Positions 24,436-35,104 of a stretch of DNA of 64,000 bases are shown piece by piece. The translations under genes were made by a program, and so were the position numbers. Origin of the DNA: Bradyrhizobium sp. 195 (GTDB taxonomy: Bacteria; Pseudomonadota; Alphaproteobacteria; Rhizobiales; Xanthobacteraceae); NCBI RefSeq assembly GCF_023101665.1, contig NZ_CP082161.1:4960001-5024000 (forward strand), read 5' to 3'. The notes beneath the pieces were generated by a model. That model was not told the DNA's origin and made no database searches. It saw only the letters and a list, made by a program, of their open reading frames with translations. Position 1 is the stretch's first letter. Each line of letters begins with the position of its first letter.

Positions 24436-25797
24436 TCAGGCGGCGGTCTTTTCCGCCTCGTCGTCCTTGTAGAGGTCCTCGCGCGAGACCTTCTTCTCGG
24501 TCACGTTGGCAAGTTCGAGGATGAAGTCGACGACCTTGTCCTCATAGATCGGTGCGCGAAGCTGGGCCAACGCCTGGGCGTTGCTGCGATAATAGTCCCA
24601 GACTTCCTTCTCGCGGCCGGGCATCGAGCGCGCACGCTCGATCACGGCGCGGCCGACCTCGTCGTCAGTCACGGAGATCTTGTTCTTCTCGCCGATCTCG
24701 GAGAGCACGAGGCCGAGCCGCACGCGACGGTCGGCAATCTTGCGGTACTCTTCCTTGGCCTTGTCCTCAGTGGTGTCCTCGTCGGCAAAGGTCTTGCCGG
24801 CGGAGGCCATCTCGGCCTTGACCGAGTTCCACATCAGATTGAACTCTTCGTCGACCAGCGAGGGCGGCGCCTCGAAGCGGTGCGCTTCGTCGAGGCGATC
24901 GAGCAACGCGCGCTTGACGCGCTGGCGCGTCGCGCCGGCGAACTCGGCAACCAGACGCTCGCGCGCGGCTTCCTTCAGCTTGTCCAGCGATTCGAGGCCG
25001 AGCGTCTTGGCGAACTCGTCGTCGATCGCCAGATCCTGCGGCGCCTCGATCAGCGTCGCGGTGGTCTCGAACTCGGCCGGCTGGCCGGCGAGCTTGTCGT
25101 TCATGTAGTTGTTCGGGAACGACACTTTCAGCGTGCGCGTCTCATTGGCGCCGATGCCGATCAGCTGCTCCTCGAAGCCGGGAATGAAGGTGTTGGAGCC
25201 GATGGCGACCTGGATGCCCTCGCCGGTGCCACCCTCGAAGACTTCGCCGTTGATGCTGCCCTTGAAGTTGATGGTGACGCGGTCACCCGAGGCGGCCTTG
25301 GCGCCCTCACCCTTGTCGGCAAAGGTGCGGTTGGTATCGGCGATGCGCTTGATCGCCTCGTCCACGTCGGCGTCGGTGACGTCGGCGACGGGCTTCTCGA
25401 CCTCGAAGGACTTGAAGTCGGCGAGCGCAATCGAAGGCACCACCTCGATCGCGACCGTGTAGGTCAGATCGGTCTTGCCGCTCAGCAATTCCTCGACCTC
25501 GGCCTGCTCGCTCGGCATGGTGATCTTCGGCTCGGTCGCAAGGCGAAAGCCGCGCTCGGAAAACAGCTGCGTGTTGGTGTCGCGGATGGTCTGGTCGATG
25601 GTCTCGGCCATCACCGAGCGACCATAGACCTTCTTGAGGTGAGCGACCGGCACCTTGCCGGGACGGAAGCCGTTGATGCGAACCTTGTCCTTGAGGTCAA
25701 CGAGTTTGGCACCGGCCTTGGCGTCGAGATCCGACGCAGGGACGCTGATCTTGAACTCGTGCTTCAAACCTTCCGAGAGGGTCTCTGTGACCTGCAT
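24436..25797 (-). CDS. tig: Trigger factor, ribosome-associated chaperone
   Basis: 453 residues from the ATG at 25797 ([20 protein letters not shown]); an ATG nine bases upstream at 25806 has a closer GAGAAG site and is possible. The N-terminal ribosome-docking domain carries the signature NGFRPGKVP. The central FKBP-type PPIase domain spans roughly residues 155-245 ([35 protein letters not shown]), followed by the helical C-terminal arms. It binds nascent chains at the exit tunnel. First gene of the tig-clpP-clpX-lon cluster, with two hairpins behind it. Confidence 0.96.
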   Translation of the reverse strand: MQVTETLSEGLKHEFKISVPASDLDAKAGAKLVDLKDKVRINGFRPGKVPVAHLKKVYGRSVMAETIDQTIRDTNTQLFSERGFRLATEPKITMPSEQAEVEELLSGKTDLTYTVAIEVVPSIALADFKSFEVEKPVADVTDADVDEAIKRIADTNRTFADKGEGAKAASGDRVTINFKGSINGEVFEGGTGEGIQVAIGSNTFIPGFEEQLIGIGANETRTLKVSFPNNYMNDKLAGQPAEFETTATLIEAPQDLAIDDEFAKTLGLESLDKLKEAARERLVAEFAGATRQRVKRALLDRLDEAHRFEAPPSLVDEEFNLMWNSVKAEMASAGKTFADEDTTEDKAKEEYRKIADRRVRLGLVLSEIGEKNKISVTDDEVGRAVIERARSMPGREKEVWDYYRSNAQALAQLRAPIYEDKVVDFILELANVTEKKVSREDLYKDDEAEKTAA

Positions 25798-25969
25798 GGC
25801 GTCCATCTTCTTCTCGTTCGGTCCCGGCGCGCATGCGTCGGGACGCTGTCATTAATCGATCCGGCGCGAGGCAAACGCCTCAACGCCGGTGCTTTATCGG
25901 ACCGGCTCCCAGCGGACAAACATCCGCGCGGAAGCAGGTCTCGTAATCCGTGCAAACGCGATAAGCGCT

Positions 25970-26055
25970 TGGTGCGGGCGGAGGGACTCGAACCCCCACA
26001 ACTTTCGTCACTGGAACCTAAATCCAGCGCGTCTACCAGTTCCGCCACGCCCGCG
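25970..26055 (-). tRNA. tRNA-Leu (anticodon TAG)
   Basis: Class II tRNA on the minus strand: acceptor GCGGGCG/CGCCCGC, anticodon arm CTGGA-TTTAGGT-TCCAG (anticodon TAG), a long variable arm, T arm with GGTTCGAGTCC and encoded CCA. It sits between tig and the multicopper-oxidase-like gene, with no sign of an integrated element at its 3' end. Confidence 0.95.
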
Positions 26056-26208
26056 TGAAGTTGCATCAAGACCGGCCGCGATGCCGCGGGCGGCCGGGCT
26101 TATAGCATGTGCCTGACTGTTCGCAGCAAAAAAATGGCCCGATGGAGGCAGGCTTTACGTAGGCACGGCGGCTGGACTTATCCAGCGCGGCGTGGTCCGG
26201 ATCGGCCC

Positions 26209-27546
26209 ATGAAACCTGGGATCTTCGACCCGACCCGACGCGAGCTTTTGGCCGGCCTTGGCGCCGGACTTTCAGCCGGGCTTGGCGCCTCGGCGGCCGG
26301 GCTGATCGCGGGTGGCGCAGGCCCGCTCGTGACCGCCCAGCTCGCCCTTCAGGCAAGGCCGGCGACGCTGGCTCTCAGGCCAGGGCAGCCACCTACATCA
26401 ATCTGGGAGCTCGCCGCCGTAAGCCACATTGGGGACGTCCGTCTGAGGCGTGGTGACCGTTGCGAAATGGTGTTTCGGAACGACCTACCTGTGCCGCTTG
26501 CGCCAGTCTGGTACGGCCTCAGCGGCGGGGGCCCGGCCGACCCGCTCCGGGGACGCGCGCCTGCCCCACCAACTGCAGTCGAAACATCAATCATTTCAAT
26601 TCCCAATGCAGGAACCTTGCTGGCCGACTTCCGCCTGTTCGAGGACGGCCTGAAGCAGCCGGCCCGCCCGCTTCCGATCATCTCGGCCGAGACCGGCCCG
26701 GTCGCCGTCGATCGTGACGAGGTCCTGCTGATCGAGGAATGGCGCCTGCAGCCGGATGGCACCGCTGTCCCGCCGGGCCAGGACCCGAAGGACGCGAAGC
26801 CGCTCTATACAATCAACGGGCAGACTTCATTCGAACTCTCAGCCCAGGGCCATCAGCGGCTGCGGTTGCGCTTTATCAATGGCTCCCAACGTACTGTTCT
26901 GGCAATCAAATTGGAAAACCACGAGGTCCGCGTGATGGCCCTGGATGGACAGCCGGCCGAGCCGTTCCCGGCCCGCAACGGCGCCCTGGTGCTGGCGCCG
27001 GGCGCACGCGCCGATACGTTTGTGGATACAGCCACATCGGCCGCATTCCTGCTGCATGACGGCAAGGAGGCGCGCCAAGTCGGTCAGTTGACGATCTCAG
27101 GCACACTGGAGCGGCGCGTGCCGCTGTTGCCGCCGCAGCCGCTCCCTGCAAACGATCTCCCCGAGAAGCTCGACCTGAAAAGCGCCCTGCGGTTCGATGT
27201 CGCGCTCGGCGCACCCGACGCCGGCTGGATCCGGCCTGCAAGCTTCTCCACCGCCTCAGCCCCCGCCTTCCGCGCCAAGCCCGGCCGCACCGTTGTGCTG
27301 GCCCTCAAGAACGCTGCTCCCGCAACTACCGTCTTCCACCTGCACGGCCAACCCTTCCGCCTGCTCGACAAGCTCGACGATGGCTGGAAGCCCTACTGGC
27401 TCGACACGCTCGCGATCGAGCCCGGCCAGACCCAGCGTATCGCCTTCGCCGCGACCTCCCCCGGACGATGGCTGATCGATCCGTCACGACCGACTGGGCC
27501 GCGCCGCGGCTGGTGCGGTGGTATGGGGTGGAGTGAGATTTCGTAG
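26209..27546 (+). CDS. Tat-exported multicopper-oxidase-like protein with degenerate copper sites
   Basis: 445 residues from ATG 26209. A twin-arginine signal is present (TRRELLAGLGAGLSAG). Three cupredoxin-like domains can be followed: SHIGDVRLRRGDRCEMVFRN, INGQTSFELSAQGHQRLRLR and KPGRTVVLALKNAAPATTVF. Only one typical copper motif survives, FHLHGQPF. The HWHG position reads VWYGL, and the C-terminal HCH motif is replaced (GRWLIDPSRP). Such proteins include FtsP/SufI, a copper-free member that stabilises the division machinery, so an oxidase activity is doubtful. The gene is monocistronic, and a REP pair begins at its stop codon. Confidence 0.82.
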   Translation: MKPGIFDPTRRELLAGLGAGLSAGLGASAAGLIAGGAGPLVTAQLALQARPATLALRPGQPPTSIWELAAVSHIGDVRLRRGDRCEMVFRNDLPVPLAPVWYGLSGGGPADPLRGRAPAPPTAVETSIISIPNAGTLLADFRLFEDGLKQPARPLPIISAETGPVAVDRDEVLLIEEWRLQPDGTAVPPGQDPKDAKPLYTINGQTSFELSAQGHQRLRLRFINGSQRTVLAIKLENHEVRVMALDGQPAEPFPARNGALVLAPGARADTFVDTATSAAFLLHDGKEARQVGQLTISGTLERRVPLLPPQPLPANDLPEKLDLKSALRFDVALGAPDAGWIRPASFSTASAPAFRAKPGRTVVLALKNAAPATTVFHLHGQPFRLLDKLDDGWKPYWLDTLAIEPGQTQRIAFAATSPGRWLIDPSRPTGPRRGWCGGMGWSEIS

Positions 27547-27627
27547 GATGGGTAGAGCGCAGCGAAACCCATCGCTACTGCGGCAAGGTTTGAGATGATG
27601 GGTTTCGCTGCGCTCTACCCATCCTAC
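27543..27627. repeat. Paired REP element, GTAGGATGGGT type, copy 1
   Basis: Inverted pair: GTAGGATGGGTAGAGCGCAG at the left (from 27543) and its complement ending CTGCGCTCTACCCATCCTAC at the right (to 27627). Each half is a GTAG foot followed by a GATGGGT...ACCCATC hairpin, the architecture of RAYT-associated REPs. The left edge overlaps the stop codon of the preceding gene. A second pair lies at 31477-31559. Confidence 0.85.
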
Positions 27628-27634
27628 TTGATGG

Positions 27635-29134
27635 CTAGTACTCCACCCCGAGCGCACCATAGATACGCCGGTGCACCGCGGGCAGCGTCTCGGTGAGGTC
27701 TTCCGCGATCAGCCCCGGTCCCGCCTCGCTCCCCGCCTCACCATGCATCCATACGCCAATGCTGGCGGCTTCGAACGCCGGCACGCCCTGCGCCAAGAGG
27801 CCTGCGATGATGCCGGAGAGCACGTCGCCGGCGCCGGCGGTGGCAAGCCAAGGCGGCGCGTTGGCGGCGATGGTGGCGCGGCCGTCGGGAGCGGCGATCG
27901 TGGTGTCGGGTCCCTTCAGCAGCACGACGGCGCCGCAGCGCTCGGCGGCGGCGCGCACGCGCTCCAGCTTGGAGCGGCCCGGAAATTTGTTGCTGAGGTC
28001 GGAGAACAGGCGCGGAAACTCGCCTTCGTGCGGGGTCAGCACCACCGCATTGTCACCTGAGGACCTGATCGATTCGAACAGCCGCTCGGGGGTTGCGGCA
28101 AAGCTCGTCAGCGCATCGGCATCGAGCACCAGACGACGTTGGGCGCTCAGCACGGTGTGAACGAGATCGCAGGTGCGCTCACCGACGCCCGCGCCGGGAC
28201 CGATGATGCAGGTGCCGTAGCGTTTGTCGCCGAGCAGCTCGCCGAACTCGACGACGGTGTCGACGGGACGCACCATGACGGCCGTTAGTGCGGCCGCGTT
28301 GATCGCGAGCGCATCGCGGGGGCTCGCCAGCGTCACCAGGCCCGCTCCTGCCCGCAGCGCGCCGCGCGCGGCCAGCCGTGCCGCACCGGTCGCCGCCGCA
28401 TCGCCGGAGACCGCCAGCACATGGCCCCGCGCATATTTGTGGCCGTCGATGCGAGGCACCGGGAAAGCGGCGCCCCAGACATCCGGATCGTTCTCGAAGG
28501 TCTGCGGCGCGATCTCGTCCAGCACCTGCGCGTCGATCCCGATGTCGGCGACGCGCACGCGGCCGCAATGCACCCGGCCCGGCAGCAGCAGATGCGCCGG
28601 CTTCTTGCGAAAGAAGGTGACGGTCTCGGTGGCATTCACCGCGGCGCCCATCACGGCCGCGCTGGTACCATTGATGCCGCTCGGCAGGTCGACCGCGAGC
28701 ACCGGGGCGCCGTTGGCGTTGATCGCCTCGATCATCGCATGCGCCTCGCCGTCGACAGGACGGCTGAGGCCCGCGCCGAACAGCGCATCGATGATCAGCG
28801 CGGGCCGTCCGATCGCCTGCGGATTGAACGGCAGCAGCGGATGCTTCCAGCCGCGCGCGGCGGAGGCCGCATCGCCCTGGAGCTGGTCGCGCTCGCACAT
28901 CGCGATCACCGAGACCTCGCGCCCCTGGGCGACGAGCTCGGCGGCTGCGACGAAACCGTCGCCGCCATTGTTGCCGGGCCCGGCCACGATCAGGATCGGC
29001 CCCTCCTCCACCAGCGCCTGGGCGGCCTCGGCGACCGCCTGTCCCGCGCTCAGCATCAGCTTGAAACCCGGCGTACCGGCCGCGATGGCGAGCTGGTCCG
29101 CCCGCTGCATTTCGGCGTTGGTCAGAACTTCCAT
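27635..29134 (-). CDS. nnr: Bifunctional NAD(P)H-hydrate epimerase / ADP-dependent NAD(P)H-hydrate dehydratase
   Basis: 499 residues with both domains. The N-terminal YjeF epimerase domain spans residues 1 to about 215 (ILIVAGPGNNGGDGFVAAAE; VLAVDLPSGINGTSA). The C-terminal ribokinase-like dehydratase domain has HVLAVSGDAAATGAARLAA, VVLTPHEGEFPRLF and the catalytic ATAGAGDVLSGIIAGLLAQG. It repairs hydrated, inactive NADH and NADPH in the cytoplasm. It is upstream of and divergent from glnB, leaving a 380-base regulatory gap. Confidence 0.95.
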   Translation of the reverse strand: MEVLTNAEMQRADQLAIAAGTPGFKLMLSAGQAVAEAAQALVEEGPILIVAGPGNNGGDGFVAAAELVAQGREVSVIAMCERDQLQGDAASAARGWKHPLLPFNPQAIGRPALIIDALFGAGLSRPVDGEAHAMIEAINANGAPVLAVDLPSGINGTSAAVMGAAVNATETVTFFRKKPAHLLLPGRVHCGRVRVADIGIDAQVLDEIAPQTFENDPDVWGAAFPVPRIDGHKYARGHVLAVSGDAAATGAARLAARGALRAGAGLVTLASPRDALAINAAALTAVMVRPVDTVVEFGELLGDKRYGTCIIGPGAGVGERTCDLVHTVLSAQRRLVLDADALTSFAATPERLFESIRSSGDNAVVLTPHEGEFPRLFSDLSNKFPGRSKLERVRAAAERCGAVVLLKGPDTTIAAPDGRATIAANAPPWLATAGAGDVLSGIIAGLLAQGVPAFEAASIGVWMHGEAGSEAGPGLIAEDLTETLPAVHRRIYGALGVEY

Positions 29135-29330
29135 GCCACTTCCCTAGTACAATCGCCTTTTCAACAGGCATCTTCCGCGCCGATCCGACGCGGGGAAACA
29201 ACGATCTGCACACATATTGAACCGTTTGCCTATTTCGTAGTCTTCGGTATTTTGTGCAAGTTGGCGCCACCACTCAGAGATGCTCGTTAAAAGACTGATA
29301 ACGCTCCAATAATCAGGGCATTTGCAACTT

Positions 29331-29344
29331 GGCATAGACCCTGC
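29331..29344 (+). promoter_or_regulatory. Sigma-54 (RpoN) promoter of glnB-glnA
   Basis: TTGGCATAGACCCTGCTTT holds GG at 29331-29332 and GC at 29343-29344 with exactly ten bases between, and the surrounding bases fit TGGCAC-N5-TTGCW well. It lies 173 bases before the glnB start. NtrC-dependent nitrogen control is established for this operon in related bacteria; I could not find a perfect NtrC palindrome upstream, only partial TGCA-containing half-sites. Confidence 0.8.
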
Positions 29345-29459
29345 TTTCGAGGAAGCCGCTTCGGTTCGTCGTGCTCACTGGCATTTATCAGGTGTCGCCG
29401 GCCGTTGTTGCCGGACAGGTCAGGGATCCCGGCTTAGCGAAGACAAGATCGTGCGTTAA

Positions 29460-29855
<396 letters not shown>

Positions 29856-30006
29856 GCCGGGTGCTATCCCGAATTTTGCGACACTCCGACTAGAAAGAAG
29901 GCTGCTTCGGCGGCCTGATTTCGTTTGTGCGGTCGCGCAAAACTCGCCCGAGCGAGAATAATTTTGCTCATCTGGAAACCGACCCGCAGAGCCAAAAGGG
30001 GTATGC

Positions 30007-31416
30007 ATGAAGACCGCCAAAGACGTCCTGAAATCGATCAAGGACAACGACGTCAAGTACGTCGACCTGCGCTTCACCGATCCGCGCGGCAAGTGGCAGC
30101 ATGTGACGTTCGACGTCAGCATGATCGACGATGACATCTTCGCCGAAGGAACGATGTTCGACGGCTCCTCGATCGCCGGCTGGAAAGCGATCAACGAGTC
30201 CGACATGTGCCTGATGCCCGATCCGGTCACCGCGACGATCGATCCGTTCTTCGCCGAGACCACCATGGTCATCACCTGCGACGTGCTCGAGCCGACCACC
30301 GGCGAGCCCTACAACCGCGACCCCCGCGGCATCGCCAAGAAGGCCGAAGCCATGGTGAAGTCGATGGGAGTGGGCGACAGCGTGTTCGTCGGCCCCGAGG
30401 CCGAGTTCTTCGTGTTCGACGACGTGCGCTACTCGGCCGAGCCCTACAAGACCGGTTTCCGGCTCGACTCTTCGGAGCTGCCGACCAATTCCGACACCGA
30501 ATATGAAGGCGGCAATCTCGGCCACCGCATCCGCACCAAGGGCGGCTACTTCCCGGTTCCGCCGCAGGATTCGGTGCAGGACATGCGCTCGGAAATGCTC
30601 GGCGCCATGGCCAAGATGGGCGTCAAGGTCGAGAAGCATCACCATGAGGTCGCTTCCGCCCAGCACGAGCTCGGCATGAAGTTCGACACGCTGACGCTGA
30701 TGGCCGACCACATGCAGATCTACAAGTACTGCATCCACCAGGTCGCGCACATCTACGGCAAGACCGCCACCTTCATGCCGAAGCCGATCTTCGGCGACAA
30801 CGGCTCGGGCATGCACGTGCACCAGTCGATCTGGAAGGACGGCAAGCCGGTGTTCGCCGGCAACAAATACGCCGACCTGTCGGAGACCTGCCTGCACTAC
30901 ATCGGCGGCATCATCAAGCACGCCAAGGCGATCAACGCCTTCACCAACCCGTCGACCAACTCCTACAAGCGTCTGGTCCCGGGCTATGAGGCCCCCGTGC
31001 TGCTCGCCTACTCCGCGCGCAACCGCTCGGCCTCCTGCCGCATCCCCTACACCGCTTCGCCGAAGGCCAAGCGCGTCGAGGTGCGCTTCCCCGATCCGAT
31101 GGCCAACCCCTATCTCGGCTTCGCCGCGATGCTGATGGCCGGCCTCGACGGCATCAAGAACAAGATCGATCCGGGTCCGGCGATGGACAAGGACCTGTAC
31201 GACCTGCCGAAGGAAGAGCTGAAGCAGATCCCGACCGTCTGCGGTTCGCTCCGCGAGGCGCTCGAAAACCTCGACAAGGACCGCGGCTTCCTCAAGAACG
31301 GCGGCGTGTTCGACGACGACTTCATCGACGCTTACATCGAGCTGAAGATGACCGAAGTCGCCCGCTTCGAAATGACCCCGCACCCGGTCGAGTTCGAAAT
31401 GTACTATTCGGGCTGA
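30007..31416 (+). CDS. glnA: Glutamine synthetase type I
   Basis: 469 residues, the normal GSI length. Visible motifs: FDGSSIAGW, the ATP-binding [25 protein letters not shown], and the adenylylation Tyr near residue 398 in DKDLYDLP, so activity should be switched by GlnE. It condenses ammonium and glutamate to glutamine. The ATG at 30007 is preferred over the out-of-frame ATG at 30003; AGGGG precedes it. A small GGCTGC-TTCG-GCGGCC hairpin lies in the glnB-glnA gap and may process or attenuate the transcript. Confidence 0.98.
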   Translation: MKTAKDVLKSIKDNDVKYVDLRFTDPRGKWQHVTFDVSMIDDDIFAEGTMFDGSSIAGWKAINESDMCLMPDPVTATIDPFFAETTMVITCDVLEPTTGEPYNRDPRGIAKKAEAMVKSMGVGDSVFVGPEAEFFVFDDVRYSAEPYKTGFRLDSSELPTNSDTEYEGGNLGHRIRTKGGYFPVPPQDSVQDMRSEMLGAMAKMGVKVEKHHHEVASAQHELGMKFDTLTLMADHMQIYKYCIHQVAHIYGKTATFMPKPIFGDNGSGMHVHQSIWKDGKPVFAGNKYADLSETCLHYIGGIIKHAKAINAFTNPSTNSYKRLVPGYEAPVLLAYSARNRSASCRIPYTASPKAKRVEVRFPDPMANPYLGFAAMLMAGLDGIKNKIDPGPAMDKDLYDLPKEELKQIPTVCGSLREALENLDKDRGFLKNGGVFDDDFIDAYIELKMTEVARFEMTPHPVEFEMYYSG

Positions 31417-31439
31417 TCGGCCCGGAGAGACGACACGCG

Positions 31440-31463
31440 AAAGGCGCCCCTCGGGGCGCCTTT
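31440..31463 (+). terminator. Rho-independent terminator of glnA
   Basis: AAAGGCGCCCC, loop TC, GGGGCGCCTTT, then further T residues. Strong 11-bp stem 24 bases after the glnA stop. Confidence 0.92.
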
Positions 31464-31476
31464 TTGTTTCGGGGGC

Positions 31477-31559
31477 GTAGGATGGGTAGAGCCCTTGCGA
31501 AACCCATCATCCCGCGCCTTGCAAGGACGATGGGTTTCGCTGCGCTCTACCCATCCTAC
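31477..31559. repeat. Paired REP element, GTAGGATGGGT type, copy 2
   Basis: Inverted pair with GTAG feet at both ends: GTAGGATGGGTAGAGC at the left and GCTCTACCCATCCTAC at the right. The right arm is identical to the one at 27597-27627; the left arm has diverged in its middle. It sits between the glnA terminator and the end of the convergent asparaginase gene. Confidence 0.85.
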
Positions 31560-31566
31560 TCAGCCG

Positions 31567-32700
31567 CTACCACGTCGCCGTGAACGCCTTCTGCAACTCG
31601 GCAGGCGCCGTGACGCCGCCCGCAATCAGCAACTGGGTGAGAACGCGTGCCTTCTGCGGGTTGAGGTCCTCGGAGACGACAAAACCGTTCTTGTCGTCGT
31701 CGACCTCGACGTTGCGGGTGACGAAGCCGGATCGAACCCGCGTGGAGCGGACGACGATGATCCCCTTCTTCGCCGCCGCTTCGAGCGCATCGAGCGCCGA
31801 CTTCGACGTGTTACCGTCGCCGACCCCGGCCAGCACGATGCCCTTGGCGCCGTGCGAGAGGGCGTCCTCGACCGGAACCGCGTCCATATTGGCGTGCGAG
31901 TAGACGATCGCGACGCGGGGCAATTGCTCACCGGCCGGCAGTTGATAGGTCGCACGCTTGAAACCGGGAGCCTGCGCCATGAAGCGAATGCCGCCGGCGG
32001 TATCGACATAGCCGACCGGCCCGTCATTGGCAGAACCGAACGTCTCGATGCTCGTGGTGTTGGTCTTGGTGACGGAACGGGCGCCTTGAATCTTGTCGTT
32101 CAGCACCGCCATCACGCCGCGCCCGCGCGAGCGGGGATCGGCGGCGACCTGCACCGCCTCGTAGAGATTGCCGGGGCCGTCCGCGCTGACGGCCGTGGCC
32201 GGACGCATCGAGCCGACGATCACCACCGGCTTGTCGCCGCGCACCACATTGTCGAGGAAGAACGCCGTCTCCTCCAGCGTATCGGTGCCATGGGTGATGA
32301 TGATTCCGTCGGCTTCGTTCTTGTCGAAGGCATCCTGGATGCGACGGGCCAGCGCAAACCAGACCTTGTCGTTCATGTCTTGCGAGCCGATCGACGAAAT
32401 CTGCTCGGCGTTGATCTTGGCGAGCTTGTCCAGGCCCGGCACCGACGCCATCAGCTGCTCGCCCGTGATCTGGCCGGATTTGTACGCACCCGTGGCACGC
32501 GGGTCGGCCTGACCGGCGATGGTGCCTCCCGTCGCGAGCACGAGAATGCGCGGCAGGCCGGCGGCCGCCGCGTCCTTGCCCGGCTCCGCGGCCTGGACCG
32601 CGCTCTCGCACGTCCAGAGTGTGAGCGCGAACAGGGGAATGGAGAGAATTGAAATCCAGCTTTGGCGGCGACCGGCTGCATTGGCGGTAGGCGTCGTCAT
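31567..32700 (-). CDS. ansB: Type II (periplasmic) L-asparaginase
   Basis: 377 residues. A signal peptide (to about SAVQAAEP) directs export. The two catalytic threonine motifs are intact: VLATGGTIAGQAD near residue 57 and IIITHGTDTLEETAFFLDN near 135; Asp and Lys partners lie in the same segment. It hydrolyses asparagine, and often glutamine, to ammonium in the periplasm, which fits its place beside the glnB-glnA nitrogen genes although it is transcribed toward them. Monocistronic. Confidence 0.95.
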   Translation of the reverse strand: MTTPTANAAGRRQSWISILSIPLFALTLWTCESAVQAAEPGKDAAAAGLPRILVLATGGTIAGQADPRATGAYKSGQITGEQLMASVPGLDKLAKINAEQISSIGSQDMNDKVWFALARRIQDAFDKNEADGIIITHGTDTLEETAFFLDNVVRGDKPVVIVGSMRPATAVSADGPGNLYEAVQVAADPRSRGRGVMAVLNDKIQGARSVTKTNTTSIETFGSANDGPVGYVDTAGGIRFMAQAPGFKRATYQLPAGEQLPRVAIVYSHANMDAVPVEDALSHGAKGIVLAGVGDGNTSKSALDALEAAAKKGIIVVRSTRVRSGFVTRNVEVDDDKNGFVVSEDLNPQKARVLTQLLIAGGVTAPAELQKAFTATW

Positions 32701-32775
32701 CGAATTGTCCTCCCGTTTAAGTAGGGATCGCCATTCGATACGTCTATTAAGGCCGAAGATGGGTCAGCCTGCCGC

Positions 32776-33543
32776 TTACGGCTGCGGGTTGTCCCGCCGC
32801 GGCATGAAATGGTCGAGCAAACCCGTCGGCAGGGGAAAGACGACGGTCGACGACCGTTCGCCCGCGATATCGTGCAGGGCCGCGAAGTAACGGAGCTGCA
32901 TCGCCTGGGGCTCTTGCGCGAGAATCCGGCCGGCCTCGACGAGCTTTTCGGCAGCCTGCTGCTCGCCCATCGCATTGATCACCTTGGCACGCCGCAACCG
33001 CTCCGCTTCGGCCTGCTTGGCGATCGCCCGCACCATGGTTTCGTTGAGATCGATGTCCTTGATCTCGATCCCGGTGACCTTGATGCCCCAGACGTCGGTC
33101 TGCTTGTCGAGTATCTCCTGGATGTCGGCGTTCAACCTGTCGCGTTCGGCAAGCATCTCGTCGAGCTCGTGCTTGCCGAGCACCGAGCGCAAGGTGGTCT
33201 GCGCGAGCTGGCTGGTGGCAGCCATGTAGTCGCCGACCTTGATGATGGCCCGTTCAGGATCGACGATGCGGAAGTACAGAACGGCGTTGACCTTGACGGA
33301 GACGTTGTCCCGCGAAATCACGTCCTGGGGCGGGACGACCTGCACCATCACCCGTAGATCGACCTTGACGAGTTGCTGCACGACCGGAACGAGGATGATG
33401 AGGCCCGGGCCCTTCACGCCGGTAAAGCGACCGAGCGTAAAGACGACGCCACGCTCGTATTCACGCAGGATTCGAATAGCCTGGGACAGGAACATGATGA
33501 CAAGCAACGCGAGCGCCGCATAAGTCAGATATTCCAGCATCAT
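32776..33543 (-). CDS. Slipin / stomatin-family SPFH membrane protein
   Basis: 255 residues: one N-terminal membrane helix ([20 protein letters not shown]) and an SPFH/Band 7 domain ([20 protein letters not shown] ... [20 protein letters not shown]), followed by a helical stretch ([15 protein letters not shown]). Slipins oligomerise at the inner membrane. It overlaps the upstream NfeD-type protease gene by ATGA, the well-known pairing in which the NfeD protease clips the stomatin partner. The exact physiological role is unsettled. Confidence 0.93.
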   Translation of the reverse strand: MMLEYLTYAALALLVIMFLSQAIRILREYERGVVFTLGRFTGVKGPGLIILVPVVQQLVKVDLRVMVQVVPPQDVISRDNVSVKVNAVLYFRIVDPERAIIKVGDYMAATSQLAQTTLRSVLGKHELDEMLAERDRLNADIQEILDKQTDVWGIKVTGIEIKDIDLNETMVRAIAKQAEAERLRRAKVINAMGEQQAAEKLVEAGRILAQEPQAMQLRYFAALHDIAGERSSTVVFPLPTGLLDHFMPRRDNPQP

Positions 33544-34913
33544 GATGGACCTCCCTCGCCCGTGCGGGCTGGTGCGCGCCGTATCAGCAGAGTGAGGTCG
33601 ACAACGTTCGCGACTTCGACCGTCTCTCCGGGCTTGAACGTTTCGGCGCCGCGCGCCTGCCAGCGCTCACCATGGGCGAAAACATGACCTTCGCTCCCAC
33701 GCCAGTCGAGAACCTCGGCGGGCAAGCCTCGCATGGCCTGCGCGCCGACCCGTTCAGGAGCCTTGGCGGCACGCCGAAGCGAACCAAGCACGACGAGAGC
33801 AAAGCCGACGAACACAGCTGCGGTGATGCCGATCACCCACCACGACAGGTGGTAGCCGGGCGCCTCGACCCTGAAAAGCATCAGCGCTCCCAGCACGAAA
33901 GCGATGATCCCTCCGAGACCGATCACCACCGTCGGGTTGAAGGCTTCGACGGTGAGAAGCACTATGCCGACCAGCATCAGGGCAAGTCCGGCATAGTTGA
34001 TCGGCAGCAAATTGAGGGCATAGAGGCCGATCAGCAGGCAGATCGCGCCGACGACTCCCGGGGCGACGGCACCGGGAGATATGAACTCGAAGATCAGGCC
34101 GTAGATGCCGATCATCAGGAGGATGAACGCCACGTTCGGATCGGTGATCACCGCCAGGAAGCGGGATATTCGTCCGGGGTCGACGGCTTCAACGACCGCA
34201 TCCTTCGTCGCGAGGCGTTGCGTCTTGCCGCCTGCAACTTCCACCTCGCGACCATCGAGCTGCCTCAGCAATTCAGCCTGATCGCGCGCGACGAGATCGA
34301 TGGCATGGGCCTCGAGCGCGCCGTTGGCAGAGAGCGTGGCGGCTTCACGGACCGCCTTCTCCGCCCAGTCCGCATTGCGGTTGCGCAGCTCCGCGAGGCT
34401 GCGGATGAAAGCGACGGCATCGTTCGTCACCTTCGCCGTCATCGCGTCCTTCGGCTCATCCTTCTTGTCTTTGCCGTCCTTGTCGGGTGTACCGCTCGGC
34501 AGGCCCGGAAGCGGCCCGCCAATCTGCACCGGCGTCGCGGCACCGATATTGGTGCCTGGCGCCATCGCCGCGATGTGGGTCGCATAAAGGATATAGGTCC
34601 CCGCGCTCGCCGCGTGGGCGCCGGAGGGCGCGACGTAACCGACGACGGGGATGGGCGAGGCCAGCACGTCCGCAATGATCTCGCGCATGCTGGAATTGAG
34701 ACCGCCGGGCGTGTTCATTCTCAGAAGCACGACCTCGGCGCGCCGTTCGCTCGCCTTGGCCAAGGCCTCCTTCACGTAGCTGGCCGACGCAGGGCCAATC
34801 GCCCCGTCGATCGAAACAATCAGTGCAAGACGGCCGTTCTCCTCCGCTGAGCTGGGAAGGAGGCAGCAGATCAAAGCCACGACGCCAATCGCCGCAACGA
34901 GGGCCGCCTTCAT
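33540..34913 (-). CDS. nfeD: NfeD-family membrane-bound serine protease (ClpP class)
   Basis: 457 residues from ATG 34913 ([20 protein letters not shown], a signal peptide); the frame continues 111 bases further but is not protein-like. The ClpP-like protease domain has the nucleophile region [18 protein letters not shown] and [17 protein letters not shown] linker ([10 protein letters not shown]) interrupts it. Four to five membrane helices follow, then a soluble C-terminal OB-fold NfeD domain ([20 protein letters not shown]). It is coupled to the slipin gene and likely acts with it in membrane quality control. Confidence 0.93.
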   Translation of the reverse strand: MKAALVAAIGVVALICCLLPSSAEENGRLALIVSIDGAIGPASASYVKEALAKASERRAEVVLLRMNTPGGLNSSMREIIADVLASPIPVVGYVAPSGAHAASAGTYILYATHIAAMAPGTNIGAATPVQIGGPLPGLPSGTPDKDGKDKKDEPKDAMTAKVTNDAVAFIRSLAELRNRNADWAEKAVREAATLSANGALEAHAIDLVARDQAELLRQLDGREVEVAGGKTQRLATKDAVVEAVDPGRISRFLAVITDPNVAFILLMIGIYGLIFEFISPGAVAPGVVGAICLLIGLYALNLLPINYAGLALMLVGIVLLTVEAFNPTVVIGLGGIIAFVLGALMLFRVEAPGYHLSWWVIGITAAVFVGFALVVLGSLRRAAKAPERVGAQAMRGLPAEVLDWRGSEGHVFAHGERWQARGAETFKPGETVEVANVVDLTLLIRRAPARTGEGGPS

Positions 34914-35104
34914 GGTCTGCACGGCAGGGCTCCCTTGCAGAGCATATGGTGCTCGTCTCTTGAACCTCAATGCTGTGCGAAGAGACCGGCGCTGCGATTG
35001 TGCAACGCAATGGAAAATGGCCACGCAGGATGGCGATGTGGTCCGTCAAGCAAAGGCGCTGGCGGACCATGCCCTGCGACTGGTCCGCCCTGCCCCACGA
35101 GTTG

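Noticed and set aside
25970..26208. tRNA-Leu as an integration site for a genomic island
   Set aside because: No duplicated tRNA 3' end, integrase gene or composition shift was seen on either side.
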